Both the position numbers and the translations under genes were made by a program. The notes below the pieces were generated by a model. It saw only the letters and a list, made by a program, of their open reading frames with translations. It did not search any database and was not told the origin of the DNA. This document shows, piece by piece, positions 23,977 through 31,218 of a DNA stretch of 39,961 nucleotides. Source of the stretch: Actinomycetota bacterium (GTDB taxonomy: Bacteria; Actinomycetota; CADDZG01; WHSQ01); the NCBI GenBank assembly GCA_009379915.1, contig WHSV01000027.1, forward strand, positions 1 to 39,961, given 5' to 3'. The first letter of the stretch is position 1. Each line of letters opens with the position of its first letter.

Positions 23977-25053
23977 ATGTCGCGAGCAACACATCGGCCG
24001 GAACTTCGTTGGGCGAGAAGGCGCAAACTGCGATGGCTGGCCGTGTTGGCCGTGCTCGGGCTCGTGGCCGCGGCCTGCGGGAGTGGCGACGATGCCGGCG
24101 GCTCGGGCGACGGCGAACGGAGCGTCATCCGATTCGCTTTCGCTCCCGACCCGGTGTGGGACTACATGAACGACAACGGAATGATCGTCGAGTGGGAAGA
24201 GAAGTTCAATACACGGATCGTGACGTCATCAACCTGGGACGAGTTCGCGTTCTTCGCCGGAGGCCACGGTGACATCGTGTCGACCGCCACCTACGAGCTA
24301 CCCCTCCTCGAGAAGGAGACGGATATCAAGACGGTGACGTTCGGCCAGTACAACCACCTTCGAGTCCCGATGATGGCGCGGCCCGAATCCAACTACGAGA
24401 CGCTCGAGGACATCCCCAAGGGTTCCAAGATCGGTGTGATCGGACCCGTTTCCTCGACCCTCGTCTGGGGCTTCTTCGCCGACAAACTTCACGGGCTCAA
24501 CTTCCGCGTCGGTGAGGGCGACTACGAACTCGTGGTCGAGGATTACTTCGTCATGCCGGAGCTGCTGGTTCGGGGGGACGTCGAGGCGATCGTGTGCATC
24601 CCCGAAGCGGCGGCCCCGTACCTTCGCAGGGGGGAGATCGAGGTCATGTACGGGGGAGAGACGCCCTGGGAGCTATACCAGGAGATCGGTCCAGACCCCG
24701 AGCACAAGGGCGTAATGGGCAACATGTTCACCTCGACCGAGGAATGGTTCGAGGAGAACGAGGACCTGGCCGCTGCGTTCCTCGAGCTGTGGCAGAGCGG
24801 CATCGACAAATGGCATGAGAACCAGGCGGAGATCATCTCCACCTATCCACAGCACTTCGCGGTGGAAGAGGAAGCGGACGTCGAGTTCATCCAGCAGTAC
24901 ATCGAGGACCACGACTGGTTCGTCGACACCGTCTACCTCGACGAGGACTGGATCGAGGCAGAGATGTCTATCTACGACCTCATGAAGGAAACGGGCTTCA
25001 TGGAGGAGAGCGACCCAACGCCTCGCTTCGAGGCCGTGGAAGCACCGAGTTAG
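23977..25053 (+). CDS. ABC transporter substrate-binding lipoprotein (SsuA/NMT1-like)
   Basis: 358 aa from an ATG at 23977 with GGGGGG upstream; the frame opens earlier at 23878, but that would include operator B. An Arg-rich n-region and a hydrophobic stretch end in the lipobox LVAAAC, with Cys34 as the lipidation site, so it is a membrane-anchored binding protein. The body follows the periplasmic-binding-protein-2 pattern (LEDIPKGSKIGVIGPVSS, then GDVEAIVCIPEAA), as in SsuA, ThiY and TauA proteins for sulfonates, pyrimidines or aromatic acids. It is acidic at the C-terminus. It leads an operon with two permeases and an ATPase. Confidence 0.87.
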   Translation: MSRATHRPELRWARRRKLRWLAVLAVLGLVAAACGSGDDAGGSGDGERSVIRFAFAPDPVWDYMNDNGMIVEWEEKFNTRIVTSSTWDEFAFFAGGHGDIVSTATYELPLLEKETDIKTVTFGQYNHLRVPMMARPESNYETLEDIPKGSKIGVIGPVSSTLVWGFFADKLHGLNFRVGEGDYELVVEDYFVMPELLVRGDVEAIVCIPEAAAPYLRRGEIEVMYGGETPWELYQEIGPDPEHKGVMGNMFTSTEEWFEENEDLAAAFLELWQSGIDKWHENQAEIISTYPQHFAVEEEADVEFIQQYIEDHDWFVDTVYLDEDWIEAEMSIYDLMKETGFMEESDPTPRFEAVEAPS

Positions 25054-25088
25054 CCGAGCAGCGGGCAGAATCTTCTAGCAGGGAACAC

Positions 25089-25964
25089 GTGGTCCATCCC
25101 AAGGGAGACATGGCAACGAAATCTGCGGCAAAGGGCGACCTGAAAGCCGGCCGGGAACCGGCCACCGATCAGGAGCAGAAGGCTCTATTAAAGAAGCGGG
25201 CCGATAGGCGCAGTCGTTGGATATGGCGCCTCGCCGGATACGTATTCTTCATCGGGATCTGGCAGTTTTCCTCGACCTATCTGGTCGAGGACTTCATCCT
25301 ACCGCCACCGCTGACGATTCTCGAGACGATGCAGGAGATCGTGACATCGGGACTCCTCGTGACGCACTTTGGGGCCACGCTCGAGAAGATCGCCATCGGA
25401 TTCTCCCTGGCCTTCATTATCGGCGCGTTCATCGGCATTCTCATGGGGATGAATCGGTGGTGGGAGGCGTTCTTCTCGGACTGGGTTCTCATCCTGATGA
25501 CGACGCCGGGTCTCATCTTCGTCCTCGTTTCCACCATGGTCTTCGGTCTGTCCTACATCGGGCCCATTGTTGCGGTCGTGATCACCGGTTTCCCATACGT
25601 CGCTGTCAACCTCGTCGAGGGGGTCAAGGCGGCGCCCAAGGACCTGACCGACATGGCGCGCTCCTACAACGTCTCGCGCGCCCGTCTGATCCGCCACGTG
25701 ATAATCCCCTTCCTCGCACCTTTCATCTTTACCGCGATCCGTTACGGGTTCTCGATTGCCTGGAAGGTCGCAACCCTTACCGAGGTCATCGGCGGGAACG
25801 AGGGAATCGGATTCATGATGCGCCGCGAGTTCCAGTCCTTCTCGATGGCCGGCTTCCTTTCGTGGGCCTTGCTGTTCTTTGCCTTCGCACTGTTTCTCGA
25901 GCGGATCGTTCTGCAGCGCCAGATCGACCGCTTCTTCCGGTGGCGCCCTGAGGTGACCTCGTGA
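25089..25964 (+). CDS. ABC transporter permease (SsuC-like), first copy
   Basis: 291 aa. A charged N-terminus of about 40 residues is followed by about six predicted membrane helices. The EAA loop for ATPase contact is clear: EGVKAAPKDLTDMARSYNVS, followed by IPFLAP. The GTG at 25089 is preferred because AGGG lies 5 nt upstream, while the ATG at 25110 has its purine run too close. It lies 35 nt after the binding protein. With the second permease it should form a heterodimeric pore. Confidence 0.88.
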   Translation: MVHPKGDMATKSAAKGDLKAGREPATDQEQKALLKKRADRRSRWIWRLAGYVFFIGIWQFSSTYLVEDFILPPPLTILETMQEIVTSGLLVTHFGATLEKIAIGFSLAFIIGAFIGILMGMNRWWEAFFSDWVLILMTTPGLIFVLVSTMVFGLSYIGPIVAVVITGFPYVAVNLVEGVKAAPKDLTDMARSYNVSRARLIRHVIIPFLAPFIFTAIRYGFSIAWKVATLTEVIGGNEGIGFMMRREFQSFSMAGFLSWALLFFAFALFLERIVLQRQIDRFFRWRPEVTS

Positions 25965-26000
25965 TGGCCCGAACGATCGGCCGGGGTCGAGGTGATCGCC

Positions 26001-26873
26001 ATGAGTAGCACCGCTACCGTCGCTCGGAGGCCGATGGGCGTGCCTCGGGGCCTCAGAAGGTTCTGGCGGAGCACGCGAACGGCCCGGGCGATCTCAATCG
26101 TGTCCTTCCTGGTTGGATGGCAGTTGCTGATTCCCCTTCTTCCGACCGCGCTGATTCCAACTCCGTTCGAAGTCGGCGAGTTCATGTGGGCCGAGCTGCG
26201 CGCCGACACGCTCGCTCCGGAAACCGTCTACCAGGCGTTCGCCACCAGTCTCCGGCGCCTGGTGACCGGCTTCGGTATCGCTCTATTGATCGGCATCCCC
26301 ATCGGCCTGCTGATGGGATTGTTCAAGCGCGTCGAGGAATTCCTCCATGACTTCGTTGTCGTGGGACTTGCGATGCCATCGCTGGTGTGGGCGCTTATCG
26401 CGGCGATGTGGTTCGGTTTCGTCGAACGTTCGTCGATCATCACCGTGATCTTGGCGTCGGTCACCTTCGTAATAATCAACGTGTCCGAGGGAGTCAGGGC
26501 GGTTCCCAAGGACCTCCTGGACATGGGCAGGGCCTACGGCACGTCGGATCTCCATCGGGTGCGGCACGTCGTGCTTCCATCGCTCATGCCGTTCCTGTTC
26601 GCCTCGTTGCGATACGGGCTGGCGAACGGCTGGAAGGGGTTGGTGCTCGCCGAGATCTATGCATCGACCAGCGGTGCCGGGTGGACGATCCGCTTCTGGT
26701 ACGACGCCAGGCGAGCTCAGGGCGTCATCGGATACGCGTTGTTCTTCATGATCTTTGCCCTCCTCGCGGAGCGGCTCGTCTTCAGAAGGCTCTCCGACCG
26801 GGTGTTCCGGTGGAGACCTTCGCAGGACCAGCCTCCGCCCGAGGCGGAGGGCAGTGTGCAAGTCAACATCTGA
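26001..26873 (+). CDS. ABC transporter permease (SsuC-like), second copy
   Basis: 290 aa. An upstream in-frame GTG at 25992 exists, but GAGGTGA lies 5 nt before the ATG at 26001, which decides the start. About six membrane helices are predicted. The EAA loop is EGVRAVPKDLLDMGRAYGTS, followed by LPSLMP. It is clearly paralogous to the preceding permease. Many SsuC-type importers use a homodimer, so two different permeases suggest a heterodimer for an asymmetric substrate (inference). Confidence 0.88.
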   Translation: MSSTATVARRPMGVPRGLRRFWRSTRTARAISIVSFLVGWQLLIPLLPTALIPTPFEVGEFMWAELRADTLAPETVYQAFATSLRRLVTGFGIALLIGIPIGLLMGLFKRVEEFLHDFVVVGLAMPSLVWALIAAMWFGFVERSSIITVILASVTFVIINVSEGVRAVPKDLLDMGRAYGTSDLHRVRHVVLPSLMPFLFASLRYGLANGWKGLVLAEIYASTSGAGWTIRFWYDARRAQGVIGYALFFMIFALLAERLVFRRLSDRVFRWRPSQDQPPPEAEGSVQVNI

Positions 26874-26909
26874 ATTAGACCGCCGACGACAAACTCGAGA
26901 GGGAATCCA

Positions 26910-27650
26910 GTGGCAAGCATCAAGGTTCAGAGTCTTCGCAAGGAGTTCGTTACCTCGGATTCGACCGTCGTGGCTCTGGAGAACGCATCCTTTGAGGCCT
27001 CCGGACACGTGTTCGTGAGCATTGTTGGACCCTCGGGCTGCGGCAAGTCCACGCTCCTCAACATCCTCTCCGGGATCGAGACTCCGACCTCCGGCATCGC
27101 GGAGATTACCGAGGGGGACAAGAAGGCCCGCAACGGATACGTGTTTCAGGCCGCGCGACTCCTGCCCTGGAGAACGGTCATGGACAACTTGTTGTTCGTC
27201 CAGAAGGACAGGGACGCCGAGACGCGCGAGCGGTGCCAGCGCTATCTCGAGATGGTCGACCTCGGGCATACCGCCAACAAGTATCCGGGACAACTCTCGG
27301 GAGGAATGCAGCAACGAGTCGGCATCGCCCGCGCGTTCTCGATCGAGCCCGACGTGCTCTTGATGGACGAGCCCTTCAGTCACCTGGACGCGATCACCGG
27401 TCGCTCACTTCGCAAGGAGCTCCACCACATCTGGATGGAAACGAGGAAGACGGTGCTGTTCGTCACCCACGATGTGGGCGAGGCCGTCGAACTCTCCAAT
27501 CGCATGGTGATCTTCGGCCAAGGCGGAAGGCTCAGGGAAGACATGAAGATCGATCTTCCCTTCCCGCGCGATCCGGCGGACGACGCGGTCGCGCTGACCA
27601 AGGCCAACGTTTTGCGAACGTTCGAAGAGCTCGATCTGGTGGCCAGCTGA
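26910..27650 (+). CDS. ABC transporter ATP-binding protein (SsuB-like)
   Basis: 246 aa. Walker A GPSGCGKST at 40-48, Q-loop Gln80 in YVFQAAR, signature LSGGMQQR at 129-136, Walker B LLMDEP at 150-155 and the H-loop His in FVTHDVGEA. These define a complete nucleotide-binding domain of the nitrate/sulfonate/taurine importer type. GTG start with GAGAGGG upstream. It powers uptake with the preceding binding protein and permeases. The remaining genes of the operon follow after 52 nt. Confidence 0.93.
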   Translation: MASIKVQSLRKEFVTSDSTVVALENASFEASGHVFVSIVGPSGCGKSTLLNILSGIETPTSGIAEITEGDKKARNGYVFQAARLLPWRTVMDNLLFVQKDRDAETRERCQRYLEMVDLGHTANKYPGQLSGGMQQRVGIARAFSIEPDVLLMDEPFSHLDAITGRSLRKELHHIWMETRKTVLFVTHDVGEAVELSNRMVIFGQGGRLREDMKIDLPFPRDPADDAVALTKANVLRTFEELDLVAS

Positions 27651-27702
27651 CGATTCGTTGTTCATGACAGGAAGTGCAGGCTGAGATGGAGGTAACCCAG
27701 AG

Positions 27703-28056
27703 ATGGGCAAAGTGACGTGGGACGACAACGCCGATCACGTGGTGTCGGGGGGCTACTCGACCGCCCGCGGGCCGGTGTTGCGGAGTGAGAAGCAAGAAGT
27801 CACCAAGGTCTTCTTCAAAGCGGGTGAGGGAGCGCACAAGCACCACCATCCGGAGGAGCAGACCTTTTACGTTCTGAGTGGCCGCCTGCGCGTGACGCTC
27901 GGTGACGACGAGCCGTACGAGGTCGGGCCGGACGAAGGGAGCTTCCACCCCTCGAACGTGCCGCACAAGGTCGAGGCACTCGAGGACACTTATGCGGTCA
28001 GCTTCAAGAACATCGTCGATCCGAGCGGCTACGACCCCACAGGAGCACTCAAGTAA
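27703..28056 (+). CDS. Cupin protein, tandem copy 1
   Basis: 117 aa. One cupin barrel: motif 1 GEGAHKHHHPEEQTFYVLSG with three consecutive His and a Glu, and motif 2 PDEGSFHPSNVPHKVEAL. These are standard metal-binding positions. It lines up with the next gene over its whole length, so the pair is a tandem duplication. The ATG follows ATGGAGGTAACCCAG, with a good GGAGG. A role in ring opening or as a ligand sensor is possible; the sequence does not decide. Confidence 0.82.
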   Translation: MGKVTWDDNADHVVSGGYSTARGPVLRSEKQEVTKVFFKAGEGAHKHHHPEEQTFYVLSGRLRVTLGDDEPYEVGPDEGSFHPSNVPHKVEALEDTYAVSFKNIVDPSGYDPTGALK

Positions 28057-28081
28057 GGACAGCCGACAAAGGAGAGAAGTC

Positions 28082-28459
28082 ATGCCCTTCCATCACTTTG
28101 ACAAGATCGAAAAGGAGTACGCGACGCCGAAATATTCGACGGCGTTTGGAGAGTTGGTGACCGGCGAGAAGGTCGAGCTCGGCCGCCTTTCCTTCGAGAA
28201 GGGAGAAGGTGCCGTCGAGCACGCTCACCCGCACGAGCAGATCATGTATGTCATCTCTGGTCGCCTGAAGGTCGAGTTTCCGGACGAGACCGGCGAGATC
28301 GGCCCCGGATCCGCGTTCCACGCGCCCTCCATGGTCAAACATCGGGTGACCGCACTCGAGGACACCGTGGTGTTGAGCGTGAAGAACACGATCGACGGCG
28401 TTGGACACAAGATCAACCCGGGCGAGACCGACCGGCTTCAAGAACTCGGAAAGGCCTGA
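28082..28459 (+). CDS. Cupin protein, tandem copy 2
   Basis: 125 aa from an ATG at 28082 with AAAGGAGAGAAGTC before it; the frame opens earlier inside copy 1 but without support. Motif 1 GEGAVEHAHPHEQIMYVISG and motif 2 PGSAFHAPSMVKHRVTAL carry the metal residues. It shares the ALEDT and VKN-type ends with copy 1. Differences in the His positions suggest divergence of substrate or role. The stop TGA (28457-28459) overlaps the presumed start of the amidohydrolase. Confidence 0.82.
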   Translation: MPFHHFDKIEKEYATPKYSTAFGELVTGEKVELGRLSFEKGEGAVEHAHPHEQIMYVISGRLKVEFPDETGEIGPGSAFHAPSMVKHRVTALEDTVVLSVKNTIDGVGHKINPGETDRLQELGKA

Positions 28460-29457
28460 CCATAGACGCAGTCCGGCGTGTTGATGTTCACCGGCATTAC
28501 ATTCCTCAATTTCTCATCGAGGAGGCACGAGCCGGGCGGGGCATAGACAACCTCAAAGTCGAGGGAGATGTAGTGATGCACCGACAGGGGTATCAATATC
28601 CGCTCGATGCCGACTTCCATCTCCTGGACCGGATAATCGCGAACCTCGACGAGACGAACGTGGATCACGCCGTGCTTGGACCCACGCCGACTCTTTTCTT
28701 CTATGACGTTGATGCCGCAGCGGGCGCAGAGTTTTGCGCGCGCTCTAATGACTGGATCAGCAAGCAGTCGGTGGAGAGCGGCAGCCGAATCAGCGGGATG
28801 GCCACCGTGCCGATGCAGGACCCGGGCGCGGCCGCCAGGGAGCTTCGCCGGTGTGTCGAGGACCTCGGTATGCGAAGCGTCGAGCTCGGCACCGACATCG
28901 AGGGCGTGCCACTCGACGACCCACGCTACCGAAACTTTTTCGAAGTCGTTGACGAGCTAGACATTCTCGTCCTGCTGCATCCCTACTTCGTTGGTCCGCG
29001 GCCGGGTCTCGAGGACTTCTACATGACAAATCTCGTGGGACTCCCGTTCCTCACCGCCCTCGCGGCGACCAGGCTGTTGTTCTCGGGGTTTTTCTCACGT
29101 CACGATGTCCGTTTCCTGTTGGTCCACGGTGGAGGCTTCATGCCCTACCAGCTCGGACGACTCGACCGGGGATACCTCGTCAGGGAGGAGAGTTCTGCCT
29201 TCGCCGACCGCAGGCCGAGCGAGTCGATCGGAAAGCTCTACTACGACACCCTGACCCACAGTCCCGCGGCTCTGGAGTTCCTCGTCGACCTGGTGGGCGC
29301 GGATCATGTGCTGTTCGGCACGGATCTCCCTTTTGACATGACCGACCCGAGCCAAGCTTCGGCCATCGACTCACTCGGAGAGGCTCAGGCGCAGCAGGTC
29401 TGGGGCGGAAACGCGATCCGGTTGCTGCGTGACGCGCGAGGTGGGTCCCTCACCTAG
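28456..29457 (+). CDS. ACMSD-like amidohydrolase with a non-canonical start
   Basis: About 333 aa. The first normal start in frame is the GTG at 28573, but that version lacks the metal motif. Upstream sequence in the same frame encodes VDVHRHYIP, the HxH (His12, His14) of the amidohydrolase 2 family, lined up with the paralogue at 36136. No ATG, GTG or TTG exists before it, so the start must be CTG at 28456 (overlapping the cupin TGA), ATA at 28462, or a mutated or misread codon. Other ligands: His in LLHPYFVGP, His in LVHGGGFMPY and Asp in GTDLPFDM. ACMSD-type enzymes decarboxylate or hydrolyse aromatic carboxylates. It is the seventh gene of the ABC operon. Confidence 0.8.
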   Translation: MTIDAVRRVDVHRHYIPQFLIEEARAGRGIDNLKVEGDVVMHRQGYQYPLDADFHLLDRIIANLDETNVDHAVLGPTPTLFFYDVDAAAGAEFCARSNDWISKQSVESGSRISGMATVPMQDPGAAARELRRCVEDLGMRSVELGTDIEGVPLDDPRYRNFFEVVDELDILVLLHPYFVGPRPGLEDFYMTNLVGLPFLTALAATRLLFSGFFSRHDVRFLLVHGGGFMPYQLGRLDRGYLVREESSAFADRRPSESIGKLYYDTLTHSPAALEFLVDLVGADHVLFGTDLPFDMTDPSQASAIDSLGEAQAQQVWGGNAIRLLRDARGGSLT

Positions 29458-29463
29458 GCCTCG

Positions 29464-29481
29464 CCACCGGGGCGCCGGTGG
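29464..29481 (+). promoter_or_regulatory. Intra-operon GC-rich hairpin
   Basis: CCACCGG, a 4-nt loop GGCG, then CCGGTGG: a perfect 7-bp stem in the 50-nt gap between the amidohydrolase and the acyl-CoA dehydrogenase. No T-run follows, so it is not a classical terminator. It may set relative expression or mRNA stability. Confidence 0.4.
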
Positions 29482-29507
29482 TCGTCCTGAGATGAGAAAG
29501 GAGTTTT

Positions 29508-30698
29508 ATGACTACCGAGCACCTCGAGAAGCATTGGGGTGAAGTTGCGCGCCGGTTCGGTCAAGAGGTGGTCGCGCCGCGCTCTCGGGATCTGGACGGC
29601 CAGGTGGATCCCGAGGACTCGTTTTCCTGGGACATCGTCGAGGAGGCCTCCCGCCGCGGCTTGCGGACGCTGACGATGTCGGAGGATTGGGGCGGCGGCG
29701 GCGCGGGATGTCTCGTAACGGCCAAAGTCGTCGAGGAGATCGCCCGCTTCGACCTCGGTGTGTCCGTCGTCATGGCTCAGACCTGGAAGCTGATCCAGAC
29801 CCTCGAAGCGGCGACCACTGAGGATCAGCGCCAGCGTTACCTCCCGATCGTGCGTGACGATTCGAGATGTCTGCTGGCCATCGGCTTCACGGAGCCGGAG
29901 GTCGCATCCGATTACATTGCGCCTTACGAGAGGGCGTCCTACCGGACGCGCGCCGAACGCGTCGAGGGGGGATGGAAGCTCACCGGCAAGAAGCATTTCG
30001 TATCCAACGCGAACCGAGCAACGCTGTACATCGTCTTCGCCCAAACGGATCCCTCGAAGAGCCTGCTCGACGGCTCCACGGCCTTCCTGGTTCGCCGAGG
30101 GACCTCCGGCTTCACGTCGGGACACGTGCACAACAAGCTCGGGGAGCGCCTGGCAAACAACGCGGAGCTGGTGTTCGACGACTGCTTCGTTGCGGATTCC
30201 GACGTCCTGGGCGAGGTCAACGGCGGATTCGGCGTGCAGAGCCGTTTCTTCCCGGCCAGCAACGCATACGCCGCCGCCAGCATCCTGGGCGTCGGCCAGG
30301 CCGCTTACGAGAAGGCGCTGTTGTGGGCACAGACGCGGGTGCAGGGCGGTGGTCCGCTTCTGAGTCACGACAGCGTGGCGATCGACCTGGCTCAGATGCG
30401 CATGGAGTTGGAGGCGGCGCGGACCTACGTCCACCGAGCGGCGCGCGGAGCGGACGGAACGATGGCATGGGTGCCCACTCACGGCTCGCTGCCCAAGGTC
30501 TTCGCGAGCCAAGTGGTGTGGCGAGTGGTGACTCAGGCTCTGGAGTTGCACGGTGGCCGGGGCTACATGAAGGACGAGAACAACGGGATGGAGAAGTTGG
30601 TCAGGGACGCGGCCGCGTTCCTCCACTCCGACGGCGCCAACCGAACTCTGCTCCTGAAGGCTGCCAAGGTGATCCGCGCGGAGGTCGCCGAGCCGTAG
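29508..30698 (+). CDS. Acyl-CoA dehydrogenase-family flavoprotein
   Basis: 396 aa with the usual N-helical, beta-barrel and C-helical order. The FAD/substrate segment FTEPEVASDYI near 128 and GGWKLTGKKHFVSNANRA near 155 are typical. The C-terminal GGRGYMKDE and the following segment are present, but the loop usually written EGTxQ, whose Glu is the base in many family members, reads SDGANRT here, i.e. Asp in place of Glu. So the substrate or chemistry may differ from simple fatty acyl-CoA oxidation. The ATG has GAAAGGAG upstream. It is the last gene of the plus-strand operon and converges with the molybdenum hydroxylase genes. Confidence 0.88.
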   Translation: MTTEHLEKHWGEVARRFGQEVVAPRSRDLDGQVDPEDSFSWDIVEEASRRGLRTLTMSEDWGGGGAGCLVTAKVVEEIARFDLGVSVVMAQTWKLIQTLEAATTEDQRQRYLPIVRDDSRCLLAIGFTEPEVASDYIAPYERASYRTRAERVEGGWKLTGKKHFVSNANRATLYIVFAQTDPSKSLLDGSTAFLVRRGTSGFTSGHVHNKLGERLANNAELVFDDCFVADSDVLGEVNGGFGVQSRFFPASNAYAAASILGVGQAAYEKALLWAQTRVQGGGPLLSHDSVAIDLAQMRMELEAARTYVHRAARGADGTMAWVPTHGSLPKVFASQVVWRVVTQALELHGGRGYMKDENNGMEKLVRDAAAFLHSDGANRTLLLKAAKVIRAEVAEP

Positions 30699-30705
30699 TG
30701 GAAGG

Positions 30706-31218
30706 CTAGGTGTCGGCTCGGTCTCGCCGCCCCGAATTTCCGCCGAGGCCGTCGCGATCGGCGATCAGTGATTCAACGGCTGCCATGATCTGCGGGTAGG
30801 TACCGCAGCGGCAGAGATTGCCGGCTAGCTGCTCGCGGATTGAATCGGGACCGAGGTCGGCCTGTTGATCGAGCAGCGACCGGACCGTGAGCACCATCGC
30901 GGGGATGCAGTAGGAGCACTGATACGCGCCCTCCTCGATGAAGGCCCGTTGCACTGCGTCGAGCTCGCCGTCGTGTACAAGTCCCTCCGAGGTCGTGATG
31001 CTGGTCCTCGAGTGCATCACGGTGAGAGCGTTGCATGAGCTGACCGGTAGTCCGTTCACGAGCACCGTACAGGTGCCGCAGATGCCAATCCCGCAGGTGC
31101 CTCGCACGCTTTTCAGTCCGAGTTCTTCCCGCAGCGTGTGAAGGAGCGTGTCGCCGGTGCGCACCTTCACGGCGGTGGGACGTTCGTTTACGACCAACTC
31201 GACGCTGTGCTCGATCAT
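30706..31218 (-). CDS. Molybdenum hydroxylase [2Fe-2S] subunit (CoxS/XdhA-like)
   Basis: 170 aa. The first [2Fe-2S] cluster is bound by Cys42, Cys47, Cys50 (CGIGICGTC) and Cys62. The second, in the helical domain, is bound by Cys101, Cys104 (CSYC), Cys136 and Cys138 (CRC). This is the small electron-transfer subunit of xanthine dehydrogenase/CO dehydrogenase-type enzymes. The start overlaps the large-subunit stop by 4 nt. Electrons would pass from the molybdenum cofactor through these clusters to FAD in the medium subunit. Confidence 0.93.
   Translation of the reverse strand: MIEHSVELVVNERPTAVKVRTGDTLLHTLREELGLKSVRGTCGIGICGTCTVLVNGLPVSSCNALTVMHSRTSITTSEGLVHDGELDAVQRAFIEEGAYQCSYCIPAMVLTVRSLLDQQADLGPDSIREQLAGNLCRCGTYPQIMAAVESLIADRDGLGGNSGRRDRADT

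Noticed and set aside
26283-27383. 366-codon minus-strand frame across the permease and ATPase genes
   Set aside because: It overlaps two clear ABC genes on the opposite strand, and its composition (many His, Arg, Glu, no domain) is that of a shadow.
29454-30626. 390-codon open frame antisense to the acyl-CoA dehydrogenase
   Set aside because: It is a mirror of a well-supported gene in GC-rich DNA, has no recognisable domain and no ribosome site.
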